Assembly: GCA_023055505.1 (NCBI GenBank)
Contig: JALIRH010000039.1
Coordinates: 3,538,505-3,602,504, forward strand
Length of the DNA: 64,000 bases
Reading direction: 5' to 3'
Origin: Callipepla californica brunnescens
Taxonomy: Eukaryota; Chordata; Aves; Galliformes; Odontophoridae
Made by a program: the position numbers and the translations under genes. A model generated the notes under the pieces. The model was given only the letters and a program-made list of their open reading frames with translations. It did not search any database and had not been told where the DNA came from. Shown in pieces: positions 32,491 to 44,600 of this stretch (its first letter is position 1; the number at the start of each line of letters is the position of its first letter).

Positions 32491-33785
32491 CAGAGACTGG
32501 AGTTATTAAAAATAAAAGTAAGAAATCCATCTGTAGTAGTTTACGTTTCCAGAGGAGAATGTAGTGGGGGGCAGCAGAATGACAGATGTGCACATGCCCA
32601 AACCCTCTGAATGGTGTTAGCAAATGATAGAGCTGCAGCTTTAATGTTGGCCTATTTTTCATTCAGAAACTTTGTTTATGGTAGAAGCTTTGTATCTCAA
32701 ATAAAATTATCTTTATGCGAACGGGAACTGTGCTTGTAATGGTTTAGTTTAGAAAAGTAATGTCAACTCCCCAAAGGATTCCTGGCTTTGGATTTCCCTG
32801 TGTCCGATGGGAACCTTTCCTCGAGGCTGGCTAATGTCTCATCTCGACTTCTGCTGCAGCGCACAAAGAGAACAGCCTTGTCAGCTTCCAAACCAGTAAT
32901 ATCTTACTTATGTTTCAATATATGAGTAACAGCACAGGCCTTCCAGAGATTATCTTTTTGTGATGTCGTTAGCTCTCTAACATGCTGTAGCCAGATGAAT
33001 GCGGGTCCTTGAGCGTTTTGGAGAACAGGAATGTACCCCTCTGAAAAGAAGTGTGTGTTGTTGCAGGGATGCGCAGTCACACTGCTCGCTGAGCCACACT
33101 TGTGCTGTTTTAATTAAGAGATGCTGTTAACGGAGCACGTGATATTTCTTCCTCCTCATGCTGTTCCTTTCCTCTTAATCTCTTTTCTCCTCTGTGTTTT
33201 TTTTCCACGACCCTTGGGAGCCTTCTGTTTTCAAAGCCATCCCCTGCTGACTGTTTTGAGGTCTGCCTCAGTAATTTCTTCAGCTCTGATGGAAAAGAAG
33301 CCCTTTTATTGGTTACTGAAATAATTCCATTGCTGTGCGATGAGTTTCTGTGCAGCAGTGGAGGAGCAGGGGCTGAGCCTGCCGGTGCTGCTCTGTCCAT
33401 CTGTAGCGATGCTGCAGCACCCAGCCTGGCTTGTGGGCATCCCTGTTGTGTCAGGCAGTGCTGGGGACACAGCCTGTGGCTGCAGCAGGGGATGCCTGCA
33501 GGAGGAGCTGGTGGAGGAGCTGCTCTGTGCAGCGTGCTGCTGGAAGAGCTGTTCCGCATGGCGTGGCTGCAGATGTTCCTGGGCAAGTCCTATGGCAGGA
33601 TCTGGTGCTTTGTCTGCTAAAGCAAGAAGTGAGAGCCCTTCCTGTTCATCTCCTTACGGAGGCAATGGCTGTGGTGATGAAAAATGCCTCAAGCTGTTCC
33701 AGCTCTGCGGGGCTGCTTTGGTTTTCCCTCTGTTCCGCAGCGTATGCGCGCTGCCTGTGTTTGCCCTTTTTCTTCTATTGACAGT

Positions 33786-33891
33786 GAGTATCTTTTATTC
33801 ACTCTTGTCCTGAGGCTTTGAAAACAGCAACGTGCTTTGAGTATCTTTTATTCACTCTTGTCCTGAGGCTTTGAAAACAGCAACGTGCTTT
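33786..33891 (+). repeat. Perfect 53-bp tandem duplication
   Basis: Copy one is 33786-33838 and copy two 33839-33891. The two copies are identical at every position, each starting GAGTATCTTTTATTCACTC and ending CAACGTGCTTT. Complete identity in intronic DNA points to a recent event or to an assembly duplication. Confidence 0.95.
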
Positions 33892-36800
33892 TTGATGTAA
33901 TATCTGCTGGTTCCTAGATTACCGCGAGGTGCAGAGAGTGGGGACATCTGTGTTTGTTCAGGAAACAACGGGAGATGCAGCAGATGGAAAAGAGATGAGT
34001 TTGGTGAGGCACTGGGAGCTGGTGGGATGCACTGAAGAAAGTGTTAAATAACAATCTCTGCTTAAGGCCTCCGTCCAGGAAAGCACTTAAACATATATCG
34101 TAACTGTAAACAGTGGAGACATCCAGTTGATTTAAATGGAACTCTTTTTGTGTTTAAAAGAAGATATTCACTTGAGTGCCTTTCTGGATCGGGGCCGAAG
34201 TGAGTGAGAGCTGGAATTGTTTTTAATTGCAAAGATGAGACCTGCAAGTGAGTTCAGACCAGTGCAGGGGTGTTGAGGGGCAGCTGGGGGCTCAGTCCTA
34301 CGCCCTGTTCCTCCTGCAGGTTGCCTTGCCCCTCATCCTGCCCTTCAGAGCTCTCCTTTTCCAGTTATTCCGGCACATCGCACTGTGACCGTTTGTCTCC
34401 TTCCCCATCTGTGTGAAGCAGGGTAATAATGTTTACCCACCTGTGTAATAAGGTTTGGATTCTGGAATGAGAGGCCTGACTGTGTGAAAATACCAGGTAG
34501 TGCTGTTAGGGAAACAAGATCTGTACCTGCAACGTTGGGCTGTTTACAGGGAGCACCGTGGAGTTTTCATTGATGGATAAGTGAGCTGTGCTGGTGGAGT
34601 CAAACAGAGGGAAGAATTCCAATAGCAGCATGACGGGAGCGAAGATGAGACTCAGAATTATTCTTAATAGTATTGTTTTTATTGTGGGTAGCACCTGCAG
34701 GGCTCACTCAAGATGCATGCTGCAGTCTGGGCTGTGTGCGAGCACCCAGTAAGGCCCAGCTCCCTTTCTCTGCTGGCTTCATGGTCTGAATCTCAGTGGT
34801 GGGGGCATCAGTGGCCATGTCATTCATAGCAGCAGTAGTTTGCCTGAAATATGAAATAGAGTGTGAAAAGAAGGAGCAACCCAGGGAAAAAGCTTGACCA
34901 GATGTCACAGTAACGAGTTAAATAAAGGGAGGAGGACCGCCAAGTGTCCGGCAGCGCTCTGGAGCTGCTCACGATACTTCTTGAGGACTAAATGGCAGAA
35001 TACAGGAGGCTCTGAATGTAGCACTTGTGTTAGTCTCCAGCTGTGGGCTCTGTGTGTGTATGCACAGCCATACTCAGTAAAGACCCATCCGAGTGTTCCC
35101 AGCTACGCCCCGGGGCAGGAAGTACACCTGACAGGGCTGTAATTTGTAGCGCCGTGTGTAACACGTTTTCATAAGGCTTTGTTTCATATTCGTTTGGCTA
35201 AATCTTCCTACGGATTTTCCTAGCGCACAAACTCTGCCATTGTTTTGGAAAACGCGGGTCTGACCACCGTAAATGGGTTTGTATTTCCAACAGAGCAGTT
35301 ATTTAATTTCCTGTTGGAAGCCTGCAAAGGGTTGGCACTGTGCTCTCGGTGGCAGGATGCCAGAGGAGTTAACATCCCTGGTCTGTCCCAGATTGCAGTT
35401 GGGTTCAACCGAACTTTATATGTTCAAACCGACACATATATATATATTTTTTTTTTATTAAGCTTCTTCAATGTAGTTGGGGAGTTAAGGGTGGCAGGGG
35501 GGAGGTAGGGTTCTTTCCAGCACGAGTGCAGCTTTTGTTCTTCCTCCTGCTTGTGCAGTCCTGATTTTGTTGCAGACTTGATCTCACTTCCTTCGTTTTT
35601 CCAGCAGGGCACCCCAGAAGGATGGCTGAGGTGTGATGCTCTTTCAGCATAAACTTGTGATCCCCAATGCAGTGACCTCCTTGGGACCCCTGGTGCTGGG
35701 TGCCGGGGTTTGTGTGACAGAGCAGTGCTGAAGTCCTGATGTCCCCCAGGGCCTTCTCAAAGGATCTGCTCAGCATCCACAGGACTGAGCTATTGGGAAG
35801 ATGTTGTCCTTAGAGACAAGTGCTTAGAAATTATTCAGGAGGCAAACTCATAAACAGAGAGCCTCACTCAGAGTTCTCTTTAAATACACATTCTGGACTC
35901 TGCAAGAATGAGTTGGACTTGTTCTGCGTGAAACCCCGAGCTACCTTGGGTGCCTGATGCACAGCAGAGTTACTGGCTCGTCTGCATCTCCTGCAGCACC
36001 ACCTTGGTGCCTGGAAGACCTCAAAGCAAGGCTGCTGTGTGTGCAGCACGCCTGTGGCTGCACTTTGCTATGAGCACATTCTGCTGAGGGTAGGAAGCTG
36101 TGTCCAGTGCCATGCAGGGATCAGGCTTGCTGTCCTTGTGGTCTTGAGCAACTGTGGCAGGAGGTGATAGTTCCCTGTAATCTGTTGGGATTTACCCCGC
36201 TGGGACCTGGAGCAGCTGCTTGTGCTCAGCGGGTTGGTTTTGCTCCTTGCGAAACACGTGCCATTTCTGTATCACAGTTAATATTTGCACTCACTTTCTC
36301 TGGCTTATCTGATGCTGGAGCAGATAAAGCTGCGTGATGGAAAGCAGAAGAGAGATAAAAAGCATATTTTGAGCAGGTGTCATACTTTGATATTGTTTCT
36401 TGAAAGATACTCTTGGCTGATGATCGTGTGTAGTGTAGACCACTGATACCAAAGGAATCAGGACTGGGAGTAACTAAATAACTTCAGTGTGTCCGAAGAT
36501 CTGGATCTTTTTTCATTGAGTTCTCAAAGAAAGGAAAATGCACATAAAAACTGAAATTTATAAAGTGTGTAAAAAAAAAAAAATAATAATGATATGCCTG
36601 AACTTATGTACTGCAATAACGTACTCCTGCCACTTTTTTTTTTTGTGATTACTCATTTAATAAGGTCTGGAGGTCTTTTTTCTTTGTTTCAGCACACAGA
36701 TGAAGGCACTTTTCCGTATTTACATCCAGAAAGGCAAGCTGGAGTGTGTTCTTTCCATGTGCTCACGGAGCTCACAGCCGTAATAGGCGCACGGGGACAG

Positions 36801-37889
36801 GAGACCCTCTGGTCCTTCACGGTCTCTTTTGGGTGTTAAATTTCATGCAGAAAATATGGTTCTTATTGCAGCTTGGCAAGCTTCAGAAAAAAAAGCAAAT
36901 CTTTTCAATGTTCCATCTCGGAGAAATATAACGCTCCCAATTTTCGTTTCTCTGCTGCCTCTCGGTAAGCTTACCCAGAAGTTTTCAATTTTTGGGGTAG
37001 GTTTGATCCAGAGATCTCAGATGTGTTTATAAACATTTTTTTAATTTTTTTTCTCTGTATAACACTGTGCGTTAAGATATGTGTGTTCCCCATTTAGATA
37101 CACGTAGAGGAATGTGGGTTTAATAGCTTTTCTGAGGTCCTGAAAGAGAGCCCAGAGCAGGGAATGAAAGCCAGGGATGTTGTCTTCCAGATGCCTCTAT
37201 TTTAACAACATTTTAAGATCAAAGCACTGTATTTTTGCAGTAGTTTGGGGCCTTGCCTGTGTGTGTGTCTTTTCCACCTGGTACGTATGTGCATGCTGAG
37301 ATTTAGTGGACTTGCTGAGTTCATAGGATCCAATGGGAAGCCACTCTAACAAGTATGTGGGGAAGGCTGTGGCTCTTCAGAGGTTGTATTCCTGATACGA
37401 AGATGTTTTATTGTGCAGGTATGAGAGGTGCGGCCTCAGACACACAAGGGAGGCACTGAAAAACTGGAACTGTGTTTACTAAAGATGAGTACAAAAGCTT
37501 ATGACAAACATAAAGCAGCAAAATGAGCAAAGCTGTGGCACAGAAGGGGACTCAGGCTGTAAATGATGATGAGAGCAGAAGAGAAAGAGCCAAAGGGAAT
37601 GTGTTGGCCTGGGATTTGATGCAGGGGAGCAGTTCTCAATAGGTGAAACTGAAGGGCAAAATGCCTAATGCCCTTTTTTTCCTACTATTCTTCCCCGAGC
37701 CCTGAAAAAGCAATAGACAGTGAATGTGAAGTTGTCAGGACTACAGTCTTGGGCTGGAATAAGCAAGCTAGAGAATGCTTGGGTAAATAGGATGTTTTCT
37801 GATAGCTCTTGTCAGCACTGTAACAAACCTCTGGGCTGTTCAGTCCCAGTCAATCTCAGAAGTGATAACTGCTGTCTTTGTGCACTGAT
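33892..37889 (+). other. ROR1: ROR1 intron 1, 33.9-37.9 kb
   Basis: No exon is recognised. An (AT)n run followed by T10 is at 35436-35456 and an A13 run at 36571-36583. Short minus-strand frames at 35468-35776 and 35864-36049 have no recognised family. Confidence 0.6.
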
Positions 37890-38900
37890 GGAAGGGCCTG
37901 GAAAACTGGAAAAGCATAAAGGCTGTTAGAGAGGAGTGCTGAGGAATTGCACATCAGTCTATTTAACAACAGATAAATTATTTGCAGGCAGCTGGGAGAT
38001 AACGAGGAGATAAATAGGAAGCTAAAATGGTTTTGTCAGGCACAAATCCTGTCACACCAACCTCATTTCCTCTTGCAGCAGTGCACTGAGCCTCCTGGAG
38101 AGCAGCAGATGGCGTATCTTGAGGTTGTGGAAGCTTCCACTGTCACATCTCATGTGCCACTCTTACGAGCCATCCACCAACACCTGGCCTTGGTGAAGTC
38201 ATTCAGACAGAGGGCAGGCCTGCAGTGATCGCGTGCCACGGGGACTCTCAGGGTCTGCAGGGAAACAGAGCTTCCAGGGAGGGGTAACCCTCTTGGATTT
38301 GGATTGTGATTAGGTTGCAGCTCTCCTGAAACAATCTGGGAATTTTCATGGAGCCAAAATGGAATGAAGTCAGCAGTGTTATACTGTGAGGAGAAGGCAA
38401 ACGTTGTGCTTGGCTGCTCTGGAGCTGCAGGACCAGTGGTTGTAAGAAGTCATCTGTCCCACTGCTTGGTGTGGGTGAGAACGCAGGTGCTGGGGCCTGG
38501 CTGTGGCAAGCACGTCTCAGGAAGTGCATGGATCAGCTGGAGAAGGTCCAGAGAGGACAACAGGGATTGCTGAGGAGCTAGGAAGGCATCACCCGCAAGA
38601 ACAGACTGAGCTCAGTCTGCACCAGTGAAGTAAAATGAAATAGGTATGAGGAGTCTTTGGTAAATAAGCTGTTACAGACAGGAGAAGGAGGACAGCTTCT
38701 TCCCAATGGCAGTGTTTGCTCAGACAAGCGATATTGGGAATAATTTACAGCAGAAGAGATTTAATTTAGATATGAAAAAAAGCTTTTCAGGGTGAAGAAA
38801 ATAAAGCCCTTCCTGGTAGGCTGTGAAATCTGTGTTGCTTGAGGTCAAGGGATGAGCGTTGCATCTATTAGGAATGGGTTTGGGGAGTGAGGTGGCAAGA
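37890..38900 (+). mobile_element. Old CR1 LINE copy with remnants of the reverse-transcriptase ORF
   Basis: Pieces in the right order match the 3' half of CR1 ORF2 and the 3' UTR. A segment around 38025-38075 (atggttttgtcaggcacaa, accaacctcatttcctc) corresponds to the reverse-transcriptase region. Segments at 38370-38450 and 38535-38585 (agaaggtccagagaggacaa) correspond to the end of ORF2. The part at 38750-38830 (agagatttaatttagatatg) matches the 3' UTR. Spacing between them is shorter than in an intact element, so there are internal deletions, and the reading frame is broken many times. It is older and longer than the other CR1 copies here. The ends are approximate. Confidence 0.7.
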
Positions 38901-41900
38901 GGACTCTGCCACATCTCTTCTACCCTGGTTGATCTGGTGATTCCAAAGAGATCCTAGAGAAACTAGCTTCAGTGAATAATTGGTGGACACCTCCCTGTCC
39001 TACTTCTTCTAGCCTTTATGAATATACTCATTAATTAAAGCAACAGTAGCATTGCACCTCAATTATTTCTCACATAAGACTCGGTGGAGCACGAGGTGCT
39101 TTCTTCTGTGAGCACCCACAGACACAGAGCTTGTTCAGACCTGAACTGTAACGCACAGTCCTGAAACCCTCATCTTCCCTTGCTCCTGGGTCCTCTTAGC
39201 TGAGGAAGGATGCTGCTGCCCTGCACATCTTTCTTCTGCATCCTGGGGGAGGACGGCGGTGCTGTGGGTGGTATTCACCTGCGGTGTTTCTCTGAAAGCC
39301 TATTAGTCTTTCCTCGTAACAAAGTACGTTTGTAGTTCTGTCCAAGGAGATGACAAATACATCTACTTTATTAATCACATGAGTCACTTGAGAACAGCGA
39401 AACATCAAACATTCTGAAAGGATTGAGAATGTCAGAATCTCTAATGTTTTTTCTGTATCTCTGTAATAGTCTTTGATTCGCTTCTGACTTCCCAAGTAGT
39501 GCGAGCCTGCCAAAAAGCCCAATCACTCAACACCAACCCGCACCACTGAATAGACTTAGGTTCACTGTCGTTTTGAGTTAATACATCAGTGATGAGTCTA
39601 GGCCAAGAGGAGAAGAAAAAAAATCCATCTTCCAAAGTTGTGTGAGCCATTAAGAGGAGTAGCTCTGTTGGGACTAGTTTACATCTAAGTTAAATACCAG
39701 GTATGAGGGGTTGTCTGTACTGAAAAATAAGTAGTCTGTCGTTATACAGAAAACAGAGACCCGTTTCTCTACGTACATGTGTCTCACTCACAATTTAGGC
39801 CCCAAAGGATGTGTCTGTTGAAAAGAGGAGGCAGAGATTGCCAAGAAAAAAAGGCATGCCCTGCTCAAATAACAAGGATTGCTTTCCCCTTTTCCTTCCT
39901 CCCCCCTCCCCTATGCATATGCACATATTCCCCTCACTCCCTTCTCTTTTTTAAGTACTCAATATTTTATTCAAATGAGTGATTTCCCTAGCAGGGTCGA
40001 CCTGTGGTCTCCTGAGTCAGAGCACTGTGTTTAACTTCTCTTCCTCTCGTTGGGAACCCCAGTGTGTTTTTGGCCACAGCAGTTTCCACCTAACACAAGC
40101 CCCTTGTGAACCCTGCGGCTGCTTGCTGTCCTGTGAGGATCAGCTTCAACCTTCTAATATTAATTAACTGTATTTTAGGTAAGAAATATGTTGCGTATAA
40201 TAGCATCTGTTGGTGCTGCCAGAATCACACAGTGCAGGCTACCTGAGTTTTATACAACCATGTGATCCTTCAGCATCAGCCAAGGACCTGGGGTCCCCTG
40301 GTCCCACGTCCTACTCTCAGCACTCCTGCCTTCCCCTCTGCCATGTCACGCACGTGTGCTCTGCTTCTCTCTGTGGGTTTGGCTGTTTTTCTCCTGGTGG
40401 TTCCTCCAGGCCTCGTAAAGCTGCACGTGGTGCAGGGATGTGTTGTGGGGGCCACTGGTTCCTCCATTGCAGTTGGTCTGCAGCGTGTCCAGTTTTCCAA
40501 GTACTGCTTAAATACACTTCATTCTCACCCCGTGTCCTGTTCAGGCAGTGAAAATGGCTTCGAATGCAGGAGGGGAGTCCGACCAGCTGCAGTTTGTTAA
40601 GCCTTTATCTGTAACTATTGCTGGTGCCCTCTGCATGGTATTGAGCAAAGGAATAGAGAGGTAGTCAACAAGGAATAGATACTTGTTTGTAATACCTTGT
40701 GGTGGTAAAAATGTACCCAGGTCTGCCTGGCTTCTTATATTTACTTGAAGGGAGTCTGAAGACGAAGGTGCTGAGGATCAGAGAGGTGAGTGGGCCTTCT
40801 GTGTGCTGTCATGGGAGCACACTCACGCTGTTACATACAGCTGGGGAAAGGTAACACTGAAAAGTTTTCCACAAATTGGGGTGAAATCTGAGAGGAAAAG
40901 GAGCGTGCATAGATGGGATGTTCTTTTGCGAGCACATATTTTGTTTGTGTTACCAGCAGGGGAGGGGGCATTATTTAGAGCAATGCAGAGGAAGGCATGA
41001 GTGTGGGTAGGAGAGACAAAATACAGACAGGAAAGCCTAGGCTACCTTTCAGAAGCAGTTTCCAGAGTAAAATGTGTTGGACTGAATTATCTTACAACAG
41101 AGGTTGTTGAAGCTGAATGGCTTGAGATGTTTGAACTGGACCGGGCAGGTTTGTGGGTGTGTGTCAGGCTCCGTGGCAGCCAGCTCTGGATCAGGGCTGT
41201 GCTGGATAAAGATGCTGCTCCCGTGACCTCAGTGCATCTCTCATAAGCATTTTTAATCTACTTAGCTAACATTGAAGTTAGAAGATTTTTCTGTCCAAAA
41301 CTAAAAGAGAACTTAATGGGAGCCTCGGTGGTGGTCTTGGAAAAACCCCAAATACAGATTTTGGCTGATAATGTGTAATGCAAATGCAATGAGTAGCATG
41401 TGTTTGTTTGTTTGTTTTCCTAAGGGAAAATTAAAGCATAGTGACCTCAGGCCCCAGGAAGGGGCTCCTTCAGCTTGGTACCTTGGGTCGGGTGACTGCT
41501 CACAGTCTTTAAATTTCAGACCAATAAAGAACTGTACCTTCAGACTCATGGATTTTTTTTTTCCTTTTAAGAAAAAAGTCCTTAATTCTATAAAACCGTA
41601 CTTTTATTCCTAGAGTTCTTCGGCAAAACGGCGGCGGATCGTTGTTGTTGTTTTGTTGGTTTCTTTGTTACCCTCTGAGCTTTGGCACACGTCACAACAC
41701 GTTACTCCTTCTTTCCGTGGGAAGTGGGAAGATGCTTTCTCAGCCATCGCACAGCGGGCTGCAGCTGCACAGAAATGGAGCCGGCCCCAGCTCTCCTCCT
41801 GCCGTGCCCGGAATCCACGGGGCACATTTGTGGCCACCATTTTGGATCCTCTCCTGGATGTGCATTCTTTCCCACAGCCGCTGAGGCCTTACTGAATGTG

Positions 41901-44600
41901 TTTTTCCATTGGAAAGACACATTTGGGCACTAAACAAGAGTTTAGAGGGTCTTAAATATAAAGGCGAGGAAGAAAGTATTTTGAATGGCCCCAGCAGACT
42001 TGTTTCTGCTGTCCCTGGGGTGGGCATCCCACGTGCACGTCTCGGATCCTGCAGGGGAAGCAGGGGCTCTGCAGCAGGCTGTGTGGCGATACATCAGCGT
42101 GTCAGAATTTCAGTGGAGTGAACGAAGTGGGGGGGATTGTTTTTTTTTAGGCTGGAGAGGCTCTCTTGAGCAGTCCAGAGTGAGTTCTTTTTCTGCACAG
42201 GTATTTGTTGGCTGACAGCAGATGGAAGGATTTGAGAGTTAGTGATTTTCAGTTTTATTAAATATGACTGCCGTGCTGAACCCATGCTGCCCTTCGAAGC
42301 GCCGCACAGTGACTTGTGGACTGATGTTGACTAAGATGTGGGTCTTTTTACCCCTATCCTCTGGTAATTGCATAGTTCTCATCAGCGTAACGATCTGATA
42401 GCCCCTCTCTGACATCCCTTTCCTCACTGCATCCCTCCTAAGGCAGGCAGATGTGGCTATTCCCATCGCAGAAATGGTCCCCAAAGCCACAAAGGTGCAG
42501 AGTGTGTGTGTTTGTGCAGGGCCGGGCTGAGCCCTGTGAGGTTCCCTGTGGTGCCCATCCTCAGCTCTGCTGCCCAGCTGCTTCACGGAGCTTTCCCTGG
42601 CACCACTGCTGACCTGAATACTTGATTCAGCTTGTAAGTGTGGTATGAAAAAATTATGAGATGCAGTAAAGTACAACCAACCGTATACGAGTTAGTACTT
42701 ATAATACAAACACCATACTTCGTGTTTTTTGAATCAGCTGCTCAGTAGTTAGCGGGAAGAGCAAGCACCCTGCTCCTCCAGAGGTTGTGCTTGCAGCAGT
42801 TTTTTGTGTCGTTTGGGAATCGGCCTGTCCGTGTAACAGGCTGCAGAGCTCGGGTTTGGACAGGAGCAGCACTTGGCACTGCTTCTTGGCACCACGCGTG
42901 CGTTTCTGCTGCGGGTGGTGAGAGCAGCAGCAGTGCCGATAAGGAGCGGTCCCTGGGAGCAGCAGGAGCTCACACAAATTGTCTGCTGTATGCAGAGCAG
43001 CGGTGTCAGGCATCCCAGCTTCCCACCAGACCGTTCCATTGTGCTTTTAAAGGCAGCTTTCTGCAGCGCTTGGCACTGAAAGGCAAGCATTTGTGCCTCC
43101 AGCCTTCCAATTCTGACTGCGTGGCATTCAGTCTAAAAAAGAATGATAATCGTAGCCAATGATAGCCTTATTTAAACAGGCTGTTTGCAGCTATGAACGT
43201 TCAATACGCTTCGGAGTCGGGTGTGTAAATAAATAGAGGGCACTTACTCTTGCATGCAGAGATAGCGCTCCTGAGTTAATCTTATCTCGAGTTTTCTTTA
43301 GAAGAGCTTCTAAGTTCTGATTAGGGTGAGTGACATTTTTATCTCTGCTTTAGGCACTGATGTGCTCTGTGCAAGCAGCGTGAGCGCAGCATCTGGTTCC
43401 CCCTGCCAGAATACTGCTGCAGCATCGCTGCAGGAGCACCCCAACACAAGAGCTGAGTTTGACTTTCAGGTAAGCGAAGCCCCAGATAGATTTCCTCTCT
43501 GACGTACCCCTTTGCTTTTGCGCGTAAACATCAGTGCATGAAGAATCTTGAAATGAATTCTATATACATTACAGAGGTGAGGGCAAATTGTCTGCGTGGC
43601 AGAAAAGCACTGTTAGGTGTACTGCTAACCACGCTCGTTGCAGATATTTTTTCCATTGCACGGAGCGTGGAGCTGTGTGCACAACCTGAGGGCAGGAGAT
43701 TTTCCCTCTGTGCCTCCCTGCAGAGTGTTTGTAGCATCTGGATCCACGCGTTAATCCTGACCTAGCCCACACAGCTGATTGACACGATGAACAGGGGCAG
43801 GAACAAAACTGCCTTGTCCTGACTTTCTGTGATCCCTCAGTTGGAGTCTTTTTGAAAGTCCTAAGGATGGAGACCCTGTGTTGAAAGACTGTCCGGTAAG
43901 ATATTGTTAAAAGCGGGCAGGAGGAAAATGGTTTCTGAAGAATTGGGAACCCGTTGATCTACTAACCCCACTGAAAAGACCAGCTGAAGCAGAAAGTCCC
44001 AAAGGAGTTAAGTGGAGGCAGGTGTTCAGTGGACATGACAAACTATCTCTCAACTCTTGAGAAATATCTCATTTCTACCATGGGATGGAGAGTGCAATGA
44101 CTCTGTGGACTTCTTCATTCCCAAATACTTTCTAAGGACCGATCAGGTTTCTCTGAGACTTCTTGTAAACAGGGTTTTGTTCCTTTGCTATCCTCTGTCC
44201 TGGAGAAAGGTGCAGGAGCTGGGCTGTCTCATCTCTCTGGCCTCGTTTGCTGTTTCTGTGCTTATTTTGCACAAGAGCCCTTTGCCTCCATGCTTTTCCT
44301 TTCCCTCTCCAGGCACTGCGGGCACGGAGTTGCATTTTCCTTTCTTCTTCTCTGATGTTAATGTGTATCTGCTGGTTTTACTGGGCATCCCAAAAGATAC
44401 CAGATGGCAGGTATGGAAGTAGTGATAAGGTTAATATGCGACATCGGGAGAAATATTAAAAAAATCCTAGGTTTTATTGGGACATCTGGCAGCTCTTATT
44501 TCCAGAACCTCTTCTCATGTGTAGGTGAATCCTGAAAACGTAAAAACTTCACAGGATGAGCTTGTTCTCCTCTTCCTTCTCAGCATTGCTGTGGCAGTGT
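38901..44600 (+). other. ROR1: ROR1 intron 1, 38.9-44.6 kb
   Basis: No exon, RNA gene or repeat family is recognised. Short frames on both strands appear by chance; the longest (42239-42676, minus, 145 codons) has no domain. Confidence 0.55.

Larger units (their letters stand above)
28801..33785 (+). other. ROR1: ROR1 intron 1, 28.8-33.8 kb
   Basis: No exon is recognised. There is a small CpG-rich patch with a NotI palindrome near 30187-30200, AT-rich DNA at 30660-30850 and 32040-32120, and the simple repeats listed separately. Open frames near 33.3-33.8 kb on both strands have no domain. Confidence 0.6.
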
